From the NCBI GenBank assembly GCA_016887485.1, contig CP069394.1, positions 1,488,001 through 1,552,000 of the forward strand: DNA of 64,000 nt, written 5' to 3'. Position numbers and translations under genes: made by a program. How positions within the stretch are numbered: position 1 is the stretch's first letter; each line of letters opens with the position of its first letter. This stretch comes from Chloroflexota bacterium (GTDB lineage Bacteria > Chloroflexota > Anaerolineae > Anaerolineales > Anaerolineaceae). The notes under the pieces were generated by a model that saw nothing but the letters and a program-made list of their open reading frames with translations, was not told the origin of the DNA and ran no database searches. This document shows positions 25,414 through 34,233 of this stretch, piece after piece.

Positions 25414-26385
25414 CTATTCGGTAGCAGGTAAAACTTCCTCTTTAGGATTTTCCATTTTATCCAGTTGCTGATAGGTCAGGCAGTTGACGGCAAAACGAAA
25501 CGACTGAACAATCCCCCAAACATAATATAGGCCAAGAAATAACAAGATAACTCGAACTAAGGCACCGAATCCCTCAGTACCCCCAGCTGATAATGGTGCA
25601 GTACATACCCCGAGTAAGATAATAACGATTACGCCTAGAACAAGACTTACAGCAAAACCCACTAAATATACAAGTAATTGGGTGAAGAACATTTCTTTTA
25701 TATACATACTCACCCAGCCAACCATTTTCTTGTAAGCTGTTCTAAAAGGGATTTCTGAGTGATACATCTCAATCGTGACAAAAAAGGTGATAAGAATAAT
25801 AATAACCGAAAGTAAATCCAATCCAATAATCAGTAAACGATAAAATCGTGTAATTGTGGTTAAATGCCACTGCAGAGCGAGGACTATTCCAGTAATAATT
25901 ATTGAAATCGAGAAAAGTGAAAACCACACCTTTTGAATATTCTTCTTTGTTTGAGGTTTATAAGGCTCATTCTTCTCAGGATCAGATAAAGGAATGTAGT
26001 GAAATTCTTTCTTAAAGACATTGTTCATGACTCTGAAAGCCGACATCAAGGACCTTACACCAATATAAGTAAATAAGGATCTAACACAAAACTTGATCAG
26101 TAATACAACGACAAACGCCCAAAAAGAATTAACTTGCGGATTAATTAATAACCCGCGTTGATCAAATAAATATCGGACCGGTGTGCCCAAATTAGATGCG
26201 ACGGCGCTAAGATATAGAGGATTCCACGCGGGGGTAACGCCACTAATTAGAAATAAGATACCAATGCCATATTTGTGAAATTTTAAATTCTTCCAGGCTT
26301 GTTTCCAGGCCCTTTTGATAATTCTCTTATATGGAAATTTCGCAGGTTGAGTGGATTTGGATTGCAAAGGCACTTCTTGAGACAT
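25414..26385 (-). CDS. Multi-pass membrane protein of unknown function
   Basis: A 323-residue protein with about six hydrophobic helices (around residues 45-60, 85-107, 150-170, 185-210, 235-270 and 285-305). The loops are basic at the N-terminus (RIIKRAWKQAWKNLKFHKY). The layout resembles glycerophosphodiester-type or DUF-type integral membrane families of Chloroflexota, but no motif settles it. GGGAGG precedes the ATG at 26385. Codon use is more AT-rich than the neighbours, which may reflect transfer. A role cannot be named. Confidence 0.55.
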   Translation of the reverse strand: MSQEVPLQSKSTQPAKFPYKRIIKRAWKQAWKNLKFHKYGIGILFLISGVTPAWNPLYLSAVASNLGTPVRYLFDQRGLLINPQVNSFWAFVVVLLIKFCVRSLFTYIGVRSLMSAFRVMNNVFKKEFHYIPLSDPEKNEPYKPQTKKNIQKVWFSLFSISIIITGIVLALQWHLTTITRFYRLLIIGLDLLSVIIILITFFVTIEMYHSEIPFRTAYKKMVGWVSMYIKEMFFTQLLVYLVGFAVSLVLGVIVIILLGVCTAPLSAGGTEGFGALVRVILLFLGLYYVWGIVQSFRFAVNCLTYQQLDKMENPKEEVLPATE

Positions 26386-26491
26386 TTTTATCCTCCCTAT
26401 CGAATTTGATTGGCTAATTATACAGTAATTTTCCCGCCCATTTTCCCGTAGACTCCACAAAGAGACAAATCTCGTCCAGCTTCAGTATATA

Positions 26492-27382
26492 ATGAACCCT
26501 ATGGATGATAAGAAAACCTCCGGCACCGAAACCAGCGCTTTTGGCACCCCCGGCCATGTGAGCCACGATTCTTCCCGCTTCTACCAGAGTCGAATGTATG
26601 CTCAACTGGATCAGGGTAAAAAAGTCCAATACTTCGAGAACCCCATCCCTGAGAATGTGCTCGACCGAATCCACTGCCAATCCAGCGAATCGATGGCGGG
26701 TCTGCCGGATGCCTCCGTGCACTTGATGGTTACCTCCCCTCCGTATAACGCCCAAAAGGATTATGATGAAGACTTGAGCCTGGAAGACTACCTCGACCTG
26801 CTCTTCCGGGTCTGGCAGGAAACCTACCGGGTGCTGGTGCCGGGCGGAAGGGCCTGCATCAATGTGGCCAATCTGGGCCGCAAACCCTATATCCCCCTGC
26901 ACAGTTACATCATTGATCAGATGCTGGAAATTGGTTTCCTGATGCGCGGCGAGGTCATCTGGGACAAAGCCGCCAGCGCCAGCCCTTCCACAGCCTGGGG
27001 ATCCTGGCTATCCGCCAGCAACCCTGTCCTGCGGGATGTGCATGAATATATCCTGGTTTTCTGCAAGGAGAGTTTCAGCCGTCCCAAGGGTGAGCGGGTG
27101 AGCACCATCGAAAAAGAGGACTTCCTGGCCTGGACGAAATCAGTCTGGCAGTTCAAGGCCGTCCAGGCACGGACCATCGGCCACCCGGCCCCCTTCCCGA
27201 TTAAGCTCCCCCACCGGTGCATCCAGCTTTATACATTCAAGGACGATGTTGTTCTGGATCCCTTCGCGGGCAGCGGCACCACCTGTGTGGCCGCCAAACA
27301 GGACGGACGCCACTTCGTCGGTTTTGATCTGGTGCCTGAATACTGTCGCTTAGCGGAAAAACGCCTGGCGGAACTCGCCTGA
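26492..27382 (+). CDS. Orphan beta-class DNA methyltransferase
   Basis: A 296-residue site-specific DNA methyltransferase. The catalytic motif IV is TSPPYN (81-86), and motif I is FAGSGTT (258-264), in the N-to-C order of the beta class. TSPPY favours N4-cytosine methylation over N6-adenine, where DPPY is usual. The AdoMet site ends in FVGFDLVPEYC. The N-terminal 50 residues are Ser/Thr-rich with no motif. No restriction endonuclease or specificity subunit is in the window, so it is a solitary enzyme, likely for epigenetic or protective marking. The recognition sequence is unknown. Confidence 0.88.
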   Translation: MNPMDDKKTSGTETSAFGTPGHVSHDSSRFYQSRMYAQLDQGKKVQYFENPIPENVLDRIHCQSSESMAGLPDASVHLMVTSPPYNAQKDYDEDLSLEDYLDLLFRVWQETYRVLVPGGRACINVANLGRKPYIPLHSYIIDQMLEIGFLMRGEVIWDKAASASPSTAWGSWLSASNPVLRDVHEYILVFCKESFSRPKGERVSTIEKEDFLAWTKSVWQFKAVQARTIGHPAPFPIKLPHRCIQLYTFKDDVVLDPFAGSGTTCVAAKQDGRHFVGFDLVPEYCRLAEKRLAELA

Positions 27383-27415
27383 TCCTTTACCTATTTTCCC
27401 CAAATAAACCATACT

Positions 27416-28270
27416 TTACCGGACATCCACGGCCTGTGAGAGCTTGTCGATGGCCGCTTCAATGTAATCATCCTGCTCAATGTCCAGTCGAATGGCCCCT
27501 GTCGGGCAGACCTCCACACAACGCCCGCAGCCCCGGCATTCCTCCGAGATCACAGCCTTACCATCCACGAGGCTGATCGCGTCAATGAAGCAGATATTAT
27601 CCTGCATACATTTTCCGCAGCCAATGCAGTCCTCCGTTACAGTGACCACCACGCCCGGCATGCGCTCCACCTTATTACTCAATTTTGGTGCGAGGTTGGG
27701 CAGGAACTTGAACAAACAACAGCAGGGGCAACAGTTACAAATCGTCATCAGTCGGGTGGAAGCCTCCACCCCCATCCAGACCGCGTCAATCTTATCCCGG
27801 CCGATCAAATGCACCAACCCAGCTTCCCTGGCCCGTTCGAGGTGGGTCAATGCGGTTTCTTTATCCACGATCCGCCCCAGTTTCGGGTTGATATCCAGCA
27901 CGGCTTCCCCAAGGAAAATGCAGCCAATATCATGGTCATAATCCTGACAGTCCGCAGCTTCGCGGCAGACGCAATGGTTCATTAGGAAGATATGGCTGGC
28001 TTCTTCAATGAAATGCGTAACAACTTCTGAGGGGATGACAACATTCTGCTGGTCTTCAATCTGCTGATTAATCACCACCCGATCCTTAGGCAGGTAGAAA
28101 AGGGTATCGCCGTTCTTATGGCCATTAAACAAGGCGTGCTCCATGACCGGGCCGATCAACGGCCACTTGGTCATCTCTGCAACTGCAAATCGCATTGAGA
28201 AATGTCGTTTTAGAAAATTAATCAACCAAAGCGAGCGACCCATCCAGGCTCCTAAGGGCAATCCCACCAA
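27416..28270 (-). CDS. Cysteine-rich 4Fe-4S protein with dicluster ferredoxin domain
   Basis: A 284-residue protein with three cysteine regions: C100, C102, C108 and C117 near residues 100-117; a cluster CNCCPCCC (178-185, six Cys); and a C-terminal dicluster ferredoxin with CIGCGKC (215-221) plus Cys227 and CRGCGRC (245-251) plus Cys255. The last two bind two 4Fe-4S clusters. The first two could carry another cluster or metal. Similar proteins occur in anaerobes with no assigned role; an electron-transfer or regulatory function is inferred. The N-terminus has a short hydrophobic stretch but no clear signal. Confidence 0.75.
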   Translation of the reverse strand: MVGLPLGAWMGRSLWLINFLKRHFSMRFAVAEMTKWPLIGPVMEHALFNGHKNGDTLFYLPKDRVVINQQIEDQQNVVIPSEVVTHFIEEASHIFLMNHCVCREAADCQDYDHDIGCIFLGEAVLDINPKLGRIVDKETALTHLERAREAGLVHLIGRDKIDAVWMGVEASTRLMTICNCCPCCCLFKFLPNLAPKLSNKVERMPGVVVTVTEDCIGCGKCMQDNICFIDAISLVDGKAVISEECRGCGRCVEVCPTGAIRLDIEQDDYIEAAIDKLSQAVDVR

Positions 28271-28387
28271 TATTGGGGCAGATAATCACCCATTATATTC
28301 CGAATAGTCAACAAAACCGACCACCCGGCGACAATGTCATCACTTTAATTTACGGTGAAGCCCGTGAAAAGTTTCAAAATATAGGGA

Positions 28388-29020
28388 TTATCCTTCGTTC
28401 TGCTTACGATAAACTGCTAACCTATCCCTGACCGCCAAGACTGAAATTAACACCAGCAGTGGGCCTGTACCAACGACCAATGGCAGAACCGTCGCCAGGC
28501 TGAGGATCAGGATCACCAATGAAATCCCGCAGCTCACCGCGCAAAAGCCCGGAGAGGCCAAAAGGGTCAGCAGGCTGTTTCGCCAGGCCAGGCCCAGCTT
28601 TTTGTCCTCCTGAGCGATCAGGTAACCGGGCGTCAACAGCTGGACCTGAGCCCAAAGGATAATTATGATCAATAAAATCACTGCCAGCAGCGGAGACCAG
28701 GGCGTATCCCATTGCACATAGAACCACAGACCAATCCCTGCCAGGGCAAAGGCGAGGATATTGACAAAACCCCATAGCAGCCCAACCCAAAAATACCGCT
28801 TGACTCCCCCCCACCATCCCGCGATACCGGTCCGGTTGCCATCCGCCAAATCTTCGGCAACCACACTCATGCCCAGAATGGCCGGCCCCGCCAGCAGTCC
28901 CGTCAATGAAAGCAATAACGTCGCAATGCTGACCAGAACGCCATTGCTCCAATCATCCCACCAAAGCCGAAATGACTGTCCAAGTGTTTTGAAACCGCTG
29001 CGAATGTCTTCAGATGCCAT
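28388..29020 (-). CDS. DUF624-like (YesL-type) membrane protein
   Basis: A 210-residue membrane protein with about five helices and the opening pattern (GQSFRLWWDDWSNGVLVS, quoted in part) of the DUF624/YesL family, followed by GMSVVAEDLADG and YFWVGLLWGFVN. YesL proteins are small membrane components whose role is not established. The ATG at 29020 is chosen over an in-frame codon 9 residues upstream. It stands alone between the Fe-S protein and the divergent YdcF gene. Confidence 0.6.
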   Translation of the reverse strand: MASEDIRSGFKTLGQSFRLWWDDWSNGVLVSIATLLLSLTGLLAGPAILGMSVVAEDLADGNRTGIAGWWGGVKRYFWVGLLWGFVNILAFALAGIGLWFYVQWDTPWSPLLAVILLIIIILWAQVQLLTPGYLIAQEDKKLGLAWRNSLLTLLASPGFCAVSCGISLVILILSLATVLPLVVGTGPLLVLISVLAVRDRLAVYRKQNEG

Positions 29021-29171
29021 AAAATAGATTATACATTTAAACCCCAAGCCCGACCGTGATACAATGTTGAAAAACTGGTCTGGAGATTACTCTAAACGCA
29101 GCTCCCCAAGACCTAGTGCTACCAGCAGACTTATAACAGCGGTCCGTTAACTATAATTCAAGGATAAATCA

Positions 29172-29966
29172 ATGTTTGTCTACCTCAGCAAGCTTCTACC
29201 ACTCTTCATCTTCCCCCTCGGGTTAGTTACGCTGCTTTTGATCCTGGGATTGGCTTCCAAGCATCGCCAGAAATGGCACAAAGCCTTCCTGATCCTGGCC
29301 CTGGTGGTATTACTTATCAGCAGCAACCGTTGGGTGTCCTATGGCCTGGCCCGTTCACTGGAATGGCAGAACCTGCCCGCAGAGACCACCCCGCAGGCAG
29401 AAGTGATCGTTTTGTTGGGCGGCGGCACGGAGCCAAACGACTATCCCCGGAAAATGACGGAAGTGAACAGCGCAGGAGACCGGGTGCTGTATGCCGCCAA
29501 ACTCTATCATGAAGGTGCTGCGCCAGTGATCCTGGTCAGCGGTGGTAACCTGAGTTTCAGCTCCGCCCGCGGAACGACCCCGGCTGAGGAAATGACGGAA
29601 CTTCTCAACCTGCTGAGCGTACCATCCGAAGCGATCTGGCAGCAGGATCAATCGCAAAATACCTATGAAGATGCTCTCTATTGTGCAGAGCTCCTGCAGG
29701 AAAAAGAAATCACCGAGGTCATCCTTGTGACCTCGGCGATGCATATGCCCAGAGCAAAAGCCCTATTTGAAAATCAGGGTATTGACGTGATCCCCGCCCC
29801 GGCAGATTTCACCGTCACCGAACAAAACTGGCAGAGCGTCTTTCAGCCCAGCCTGGGTGAATTTTCCATCACATTATTACCTAATGCCAGTGCATTGGAT
29901 TTGACCACCACGGTCATCAAAGAGTATATCGGCCTATTGGTTTATCACCTGCGCGGTTGGCTCTAG
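29172..29966 (+). CDS. YdcF/ElyC-family (DUF218) membrane protein
   Basis: A 264-residue protein with two N-terminal transmembrane helices (5-25, 36-52) and a DUF218 domain. The family motifs are EVIVLLGGGT, ILVSGGNL, SQNTYEDALYCAELL, and LVTSAMHMPRA. ElyC and SanA of E. coli act at the envelope in peptidoglycan or undecaprenyl-linked metabolism. Here that is inference. Its stop TAG shares the CTAG with the stop of the convergent DegV gene (29963-29966). Confidence 0.88.
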   Translation: MFVYLSKLLPLFIFPLGLVTLLLILGLASKHRQKWHKAFLILALVVLLISSNRWVSYGLARSLEWQNLPAETTPQAEVIVLLGGGTEPNDYPRKMTEVNSAGDRVLYAAKLYHEGAAPVILVSGGNLSFSSARGTTPAEEMTELLNLLSVPSEAIWQQDQSQNTYEDALYCAELLQEKEITEVILVTSAMHMPRAKALFENQGIDVIPAPADFTVTEQNWQSVFQPSLGEFSITLLPNASALDLTTTVIKEYIGLLVYHLRGWL

Positions 29967-30808
29967 CCAACCATATAGGCCAGGCTGATCGTTCCAGGAC
30001 CGGTGTGTGAACCGATCACCGGGCTGACAAAGGTCAGCACAGTCTCAACCGGGTGGAAGCGCTCAATCGCCATCTCTAGCAAAGTGTTCACATCCTCATC
30101 GGCGGCGGCATGGAACGCGCCGATCCGCACGGGTTCCCGGCCAGCGACATCCGCTTCTATCAGGTCCAGCATGCGGCTCATAGCCTTCTTGCGTGAGATC
30201 ACCGATTCGACCAATTCAATCTTGCCATCGCGGATTTCCATCAGAGGTTTGACATTCAACACGGAACCTACCAGGCGTTTGGCGGTGTTGATCCGCCCGC
30301 CCTTATGGAGATATTTCAAATTATCCACTGTGAAATAAACGCCGATCCGGGGGTAAACATCCTGCGCCAGGGCCACACATTCTTCCAGACTGGCGCCAGC
30401 TTTGGCTGCCCGTCCCACGGTCATCACCATGAAACCCAGCGCCATGGAGACCAATTTGGTATCCACAACCTCAACTGGCTGTCCTTCAAATTCCTTCTTG
30501 GCCTGGAATGCGGATTCAACGGTGCCGGAGATCCCACTGGAAATCGGCAGTACCAAAACGGCATAGTCCTGATCCAGCAGCGATTGGAAAACCTTGACAA
30601 ACTCACCGACCGTGGTCTGGCTGGTTGTGGGAATGGTTTCGGAATGAGCTAAACGTTCATAAAATTCCTCGGCTCGGATATCGATGCCATCTCGGTAACT
30701 CTCACCATCCCAATGTAAGGTCAATGGGACAATGGTAAGACCGAGTTCGTTAACGATCTCCTGCGGGAGGTATGCTGTACTATCAGTTACTATCACAACT
30801 TTCTTCAT
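29963..30808 (-). CDS. DegV-family fatty-acid-binding protein
   Basis: A 281-residue DegV protein. Typical motifs are VIVTDSTAYLP at the N-terminus, TTSQTTVGEF, PISSGISGTVESAF, and YLHKGGRINTAKR. DegV/FakB proteins bind fatty acids and, in Staphylococcus, present them to FakA kinase for phosphorylation. No FakA (DAK-like) gene is in this window. The ATG at 30808 gives the family N-terminus. An in-frame start 16 codons upstream is rejected. It converges on the YdcF gene with overlapping stops. Confidence 0.93.
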   Translation of the reverse strand: MKKVVIVTDSTAYLPQEIVNELGLTIVPLTLHWDGESYRDGIDIRAEEFYERLAHSETIPTTSQTTVGEFVKVFQSLLDQDYAVLVLPISSGISGTVESAFQAKKEFEGQPVEVVDTKLVSMALGFMVMTVGRAAKAGASLEECVALAQDVYPRIGVYFTVDNLKYLHKGGRINTAKRLVGSVLNVKPLMEIRDGKIELVESVISRKKAMSRMLDLIEADVAGREPVRIGAFHAAADEDVNTLLEMAIERFHPVETVLTFVSPVIGSHTGPGTISLAYMVG

Positions 30809-31375
30809 AATTTCTCCTGGATAACAATAAGAAATTTTGCTGTTATTAGTATACATGAAAGTAATATTAAGAGGATGAATGAAATAAGGGGGTATTTACA
30901 ATTGTATTCTCATCCACGAATCAAACCAAGCCATTACCCATAATATTCTGCATACCAGACCACTGCACGTAAACTAGCAAATCGAGCTGTTATTATACCT
31001 AGCAGGCTATCCTTCTATTTTGCCTTCTCCCGTTGGGGGAAGGTGCCACGAAGTGCCGGATGAGGGCGTTTCATAAATTCCACCTCATCAGCCTGCTGCG
31101 CAGCCAGCTTCCCCTCAAGGGGAAGCCAAAATAAAAGGGTTTTTTCCTGCTTCTACATAGACATTCCTAGTTTCAGGCTTTTTTTGAATGGAGATATAAT
31201 ACTTTTAGGTAACACGGTGGGGAAAAAGCCGATTATCCAAGATTTAAACCCATTATCGGTTTCGATAGTTTTTGACAGTTCCAAACCACTACGCTAGATG
31301 CTTGATGACATGATCCCTACCATCTAACCTTGGATCAGACAATCTGGCCTGACAATCATGGACAAGGAGTAAGTC
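30809..31375. repeat. Gene-free gap with a dispersed repeat
   Basis: About 570 bases with no credible gene. A repeat at 31023-31126 begins CCTTCTCCC and ends CCCCTCAAGGGGAAGCC, giving an imperfect inverted layout, and contains GATGAGG and CCTCATC as internal arms. Its segment 31039-31065 matches 25 of 27 bases at 5380-5406. Upstream of the DUF4173 gene, the last 200 bases are AT-rich and may hold its promoter, but no clear -35/-10 pair stands out. Confidence 0.65.
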
Positions 31376-33025
31376 ATGAAATATAAATATCGAAATCTTT
31401 TTTGGGTGCTGGCCCTGGTGGCGGCATTCAGCTTTGACCAACTGTTCTGGAAACAACCCGGGGGCATCAATTTCTTCATCTTCGTGATCATCACCCTGCT
31501 CTGCGGGTTGATACCCTTTTGGCTGGAGAGAATCTCCATCCCCTGGACGTCTTACATCTTGCTGACGCCAATTTTTTATTTTACGTTGATGCTTGCCTTC
31601 CGTGCTGAACCCTTCACCAACGCAACCAACGGTCTGGTCACCCTGGGTTCCGTGGTCCTGTTCGCCATGACTCTGCGTAAAGGCACCTGGGTAAAGTTCA
31701 ACCTCAAGGACTATCTTGTCAACACTTTCAAATTCAATGTAATGCTATTCGCTGGTTCAATCTTGTTCTTCTCTAAAACCAAACCTGAAAACAACGAATC
31801 GCCAAAAGAAATCTCTGCCGAATCTGGTGAAGAGGCAGAATCCGATAAAAAACTGAAGAAACCCAACAAATACGCGCCTTATATCCGCGGCGTCCTTCTG
31901 GCACTGCCAATCATCATCATATTCACCTGCCTGTTGGCTTCAGCCGACCCGGTTTTCAATTCCCACGTCCAGGCGATCAAGGATCTGTTTAAAATTGAAA
32001 ATCTCGGCGAAACCGTCTTTCGCATGACCTATATCATCGTAATCGCCTATATCATCCTGAGCGCTTTGTATTACAGCCTGGTTGAGAGCGAAAAATTGGA
32101 AGCCAGTCCGGCTGAAAAGCCGATGGAAAAACGATTCCTCGGTATGATCGAATCGGGCATTATCCTTGGAGCCGTCAACCTGCTCTTCCTCAGCTTTGTG
32201 ATCCTTCAATTCACCTATCTCTTTGGTGGCACGGACAATATCAACGTGGAAGGGTTCACCTATTCAGAATATGCTGTGCGCGGCTTCTTTGAATTGGTGG
32301 CGGTGGCTGTTATCAGCCTGGTATTGTTCTACATACTGAGCCAGGAGACAAACCGTGAGGGTAAAACCCAGAAATGGCTTTTCTCCGGGTTAGGATTGTT
32401 GTTGATCGCGCAGGTGGGTGTCATGCTGGTCTCCGCCCACACCCGGCTGTCACTCTATGAAAGTGTCTATAGCTTCACCCGCCTCCGGACCATCACCCAC
32501 CTGTTCATCTTCTGGCTGGGGGTCCTGCTTGTGGTGGCTGCCGTTCTGGAGCTGACCCGCAAGATGTACCGGCTGCCTTTGGCCGTGATCTTGTTCATCT
32601 TTGGTTTTGGTGTCACAGTCAATGTCGTCAATCTGGATCGCTTTATTGTGGAGCAGAATATCAATCAAGCCCTGAACGATGATGGAGAAAGCGACTATAC
32701 TGGGCTGGATGTCGGCTATCTCTATTCCCTCTCTTATGACTCCATTCCACCTTTGGTCGAATTTTACGATCAAGGTAATCTACCAACAGATTTACATGAA
32801 AAAATCGGTGGGATATTGGCTTGCCGGTCCGTCACCGATGAACTTCCACAATCCACTGCCTGGTATGCCTGGCAGGCCTCCCGCGGAACAGCGCTCAACC
32901 TACTGGAATCACATTCAGAAGAATTAGAAACAACTTTCCTGGATTACGATACGCATGGTTGGAACGTGACCGTTAACGGCCAACAGTCTCTGTGTATTTA
33001 CTATGGATATTGGGAAAACGATTAA
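31376..33025 (+). CDS. DUF4173 multi-pass membrane protein
   Basis: A 549-residue protein with about twelve transmembrane helices. The helix-loop pattern with TRLSLYESVYSFTRLR, and then TLL-like runs, agrees with the DUF4173 family of unknown function. A polar, acidic insert of about 30 residues (NESPKEISAESGEEAESDKK, shown in part) lies near residue 150. The C-terminal 110 residues are non-membrane and have a tetratricopeptide-like feel (LDVGYLYSLSYD). AAGGAG precedes the ATG. It is convergent with the response regulator gene at its 3' end. Confidence 0.75.
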   Translation: MKYKYRNLFWVLALVAAFSFDQLFWKQPGGINFFIFVIITLLCGLIPFWLERISIPWTSYILLTPIFYFTLMLAFRAEPFTNATNGLVTLGSVVLFAMTLRKGTWVKFNLKDYLVNTFKFNVMLFAGSILFFSKTKPENNESPKEISAESGEEAESDKKLKKPNKYAPYIRGVLLALPIIIIFTCLLASADPVFNSHVQAIKDLFKIENLGETVFRMTYIIVIAYIILSALYYSLVESEKLEASPAEKPMEKRFLGMIESGIILGAVNLLFLSFVILQFTYLFGGTDNINVEGFTYSEYAVRGFFELVAVAVISLVLFYILSQETNREGKTQKWLFSGLGLLLIAQVGVMLVSAHTRLSLYESVYSFTRLRTITHLFIFWLGVLLVVAAVLELTRKMYRLPLAVILFIFGFGVTVNVVNLDRFIVEQNINQALNDDGESDYTGLDVGYLYSLSYDSIPPLVEFYDQGNLPTDLHEKIGGILACRSVTDELPQSTAWYAWQASRGTALNLLESHSEELETTFLDYDTHGWNVTVNGQQSLCIYYGYWEND

Positions 33026-33038
33026 TGGTTTCTGTGCC

Positions 33039-33821
33039 TCAGGCAGCAAAACGATAACCGCGCGAGCGCACAGTCAGGATGTGTCGCGGGTTAGCAGTAT
33101 CTTCCTCAATCTTCTGCCGTAGACGACGGACGTTCACCCGGACAATTGGGCGGGCGTCCATCTCGTCCATCTCATAACCCTGCACAGCTCGGATCAACTC
33201 CGAAGCGCTGACCACCCGGTCACCGTTGGAGACGAGATAATCCAGCATGTCAAATTCTGTAGGACTCAGCGAGATCGGCTCACCATTCTGCACCACCATC
33301 CGCTTGCGCCGATCCACGATGATATTGGGGGTCTCTATGATCTGGTCATGCCCCATTCGATCTTCGGCTTCGGGTTCCAATGCCGCACGCAGCTGATTGA
33401 GCATCATTTCAATCTGGTTGATCACCTGCAGCCGCTCCGAAGCTTCCTTACGTTCTTTCATGCAGCGGTTAACGCGAGTCACCACTTCGGTGATATTGAC
33501 AGGTTTTACCAAATAATCATAAGCGCCCATTTTCAGCGCGTTAATTGAAGCTTCAAGATGAGCGTAGGACGTCACAAGGATCACGTCGGTTGATGGTGAA
33601 TTTTCCTTGATCCATTCCAACATGTCCAGCCCCCGAACATGTCCATTGGATTTCAGGTTCACCAGAGCGAGGCCAATTTCCTGCTCCGAAAGTAGTTTTT
33701 CTGCCTCATCCGCGGATATCGCCTGAGCAATCGGATAGCCCTGTTTCTCCAGCGCGTCCGTCCAGGCACTCTGAAAAGCGTTTTCATCATCAACGATCAT
33801 TACCGATTCAACGTACTCCAT
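33039..33821 (-). CDS. Atypical response regulator, phospho-Asp replaced by Asn
   Basis: A 260-residue protein with an N-terminal receiver and a C-terminal OmpR-type winged helix (SLSPTEFDMLDYLVSNGD, then RVNVRRLRQKIEED and LTVRSRGYRFAA). The acidic pocket (Asp11, Asp12), the Ser/Thr in VTSY and the Lys in VKPV are present, but the phospho-acceptor position is Asn55 (ALVNLKS). A standard phospho-switch is thus unlikely. A linker of about 35 residues near 125-160 is predicted to be helical and may form a dimer. No kinase is adjacent. It may act constitutively or by another signal. Confidence 0.88.
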   Translation of the reverse strand: MEYVESVMIVDDENAFQSAWTDALEKQGYPIAQAISADEAEKLLSEQEIGLALVNLKSNGHVRGLDMLEWIKENSPSTDVILVTSYAHLEASINALKMGAYDYLVKPVNITEVVTRVNRCMKERKEASERLQVINQIEMMLNQLRAALEPEAEDRMGHDQIIETPNIIVDRRKRMVVQNGEPISLSPTEFDMLDYLVSNGDRVVSASELIRAVQGYEMDEMDARPIVRVNVRRLRQKIEEDTANPRHILTVRSRGYRFAA

Positions 33822-34179
33822 AAGTTCCTCCCAGTAAGATTGTCAATAAACCTTACTTATTTCTTTTCTTCGCAATCAGCTAATTTTTTCTCCAGTAAAG
33901 GCTGACCGCTTGTGGAACTGTAACCGCAACCATACGTACAAGCCCAAAAATTAATATGGAATGTTCACGTTTCCGTTATCTTCGTTATTTCATAACAACA
34001 ATATGCAATCCATATCAATTACATTATTATTCTAATGAGTTTAAAAACGGACTACCTTAATCTGAGATTACAAACGGCTTAGAGAGCACTAAATGTTTGA
34101 GTTTCTGAAAATTAAGCCACGATGAATCTGTTTCAGTGATTTTGTTTTCGAGTAACAAAAAAACCGGAAAAATTAAGAA
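33822..34179. other. Gene-free AT-rich gap
   Basis: No gene, RNA or repeat is recognised between the response regulator and the terminator of the GH1 gene. The region is AT-rich with runs such as ATTACATTATTATTC. It may hold the response regulator's promoter, which would point leftward, but no clean pair is seen. Confidence 0.5.
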
Positions 34180-34210
34180 AAAGACCATCCCCAGGAGGAT
34201 GGTCCACTTC
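34180..34210 (-). terminator. Intrinsic terminator of the GH1 gene
   Basis: Arms GACCATCC (34183-34190) and GGATGGTC (34197-34204) make a stem. On the minus strand it is followed by TTTTTCTTAATTTTT. It lies about 30 bases after the GH1 stop codon. Confidence 0.85.
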
Positions 34211-34233
34211 ACTTTATTTTCGGTCTGCTAAGT

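Noticed and set aside
26492-27382. A restriction-modification system
   Set aside because: No nuclease or specificity gene is found around the methyltransferase.
13491-33821. The histidine kinase and response regulator as a two-component pair
   Set aside because: They are 18 kb apart, and the regulator lacks the phospho-accepting Asp.
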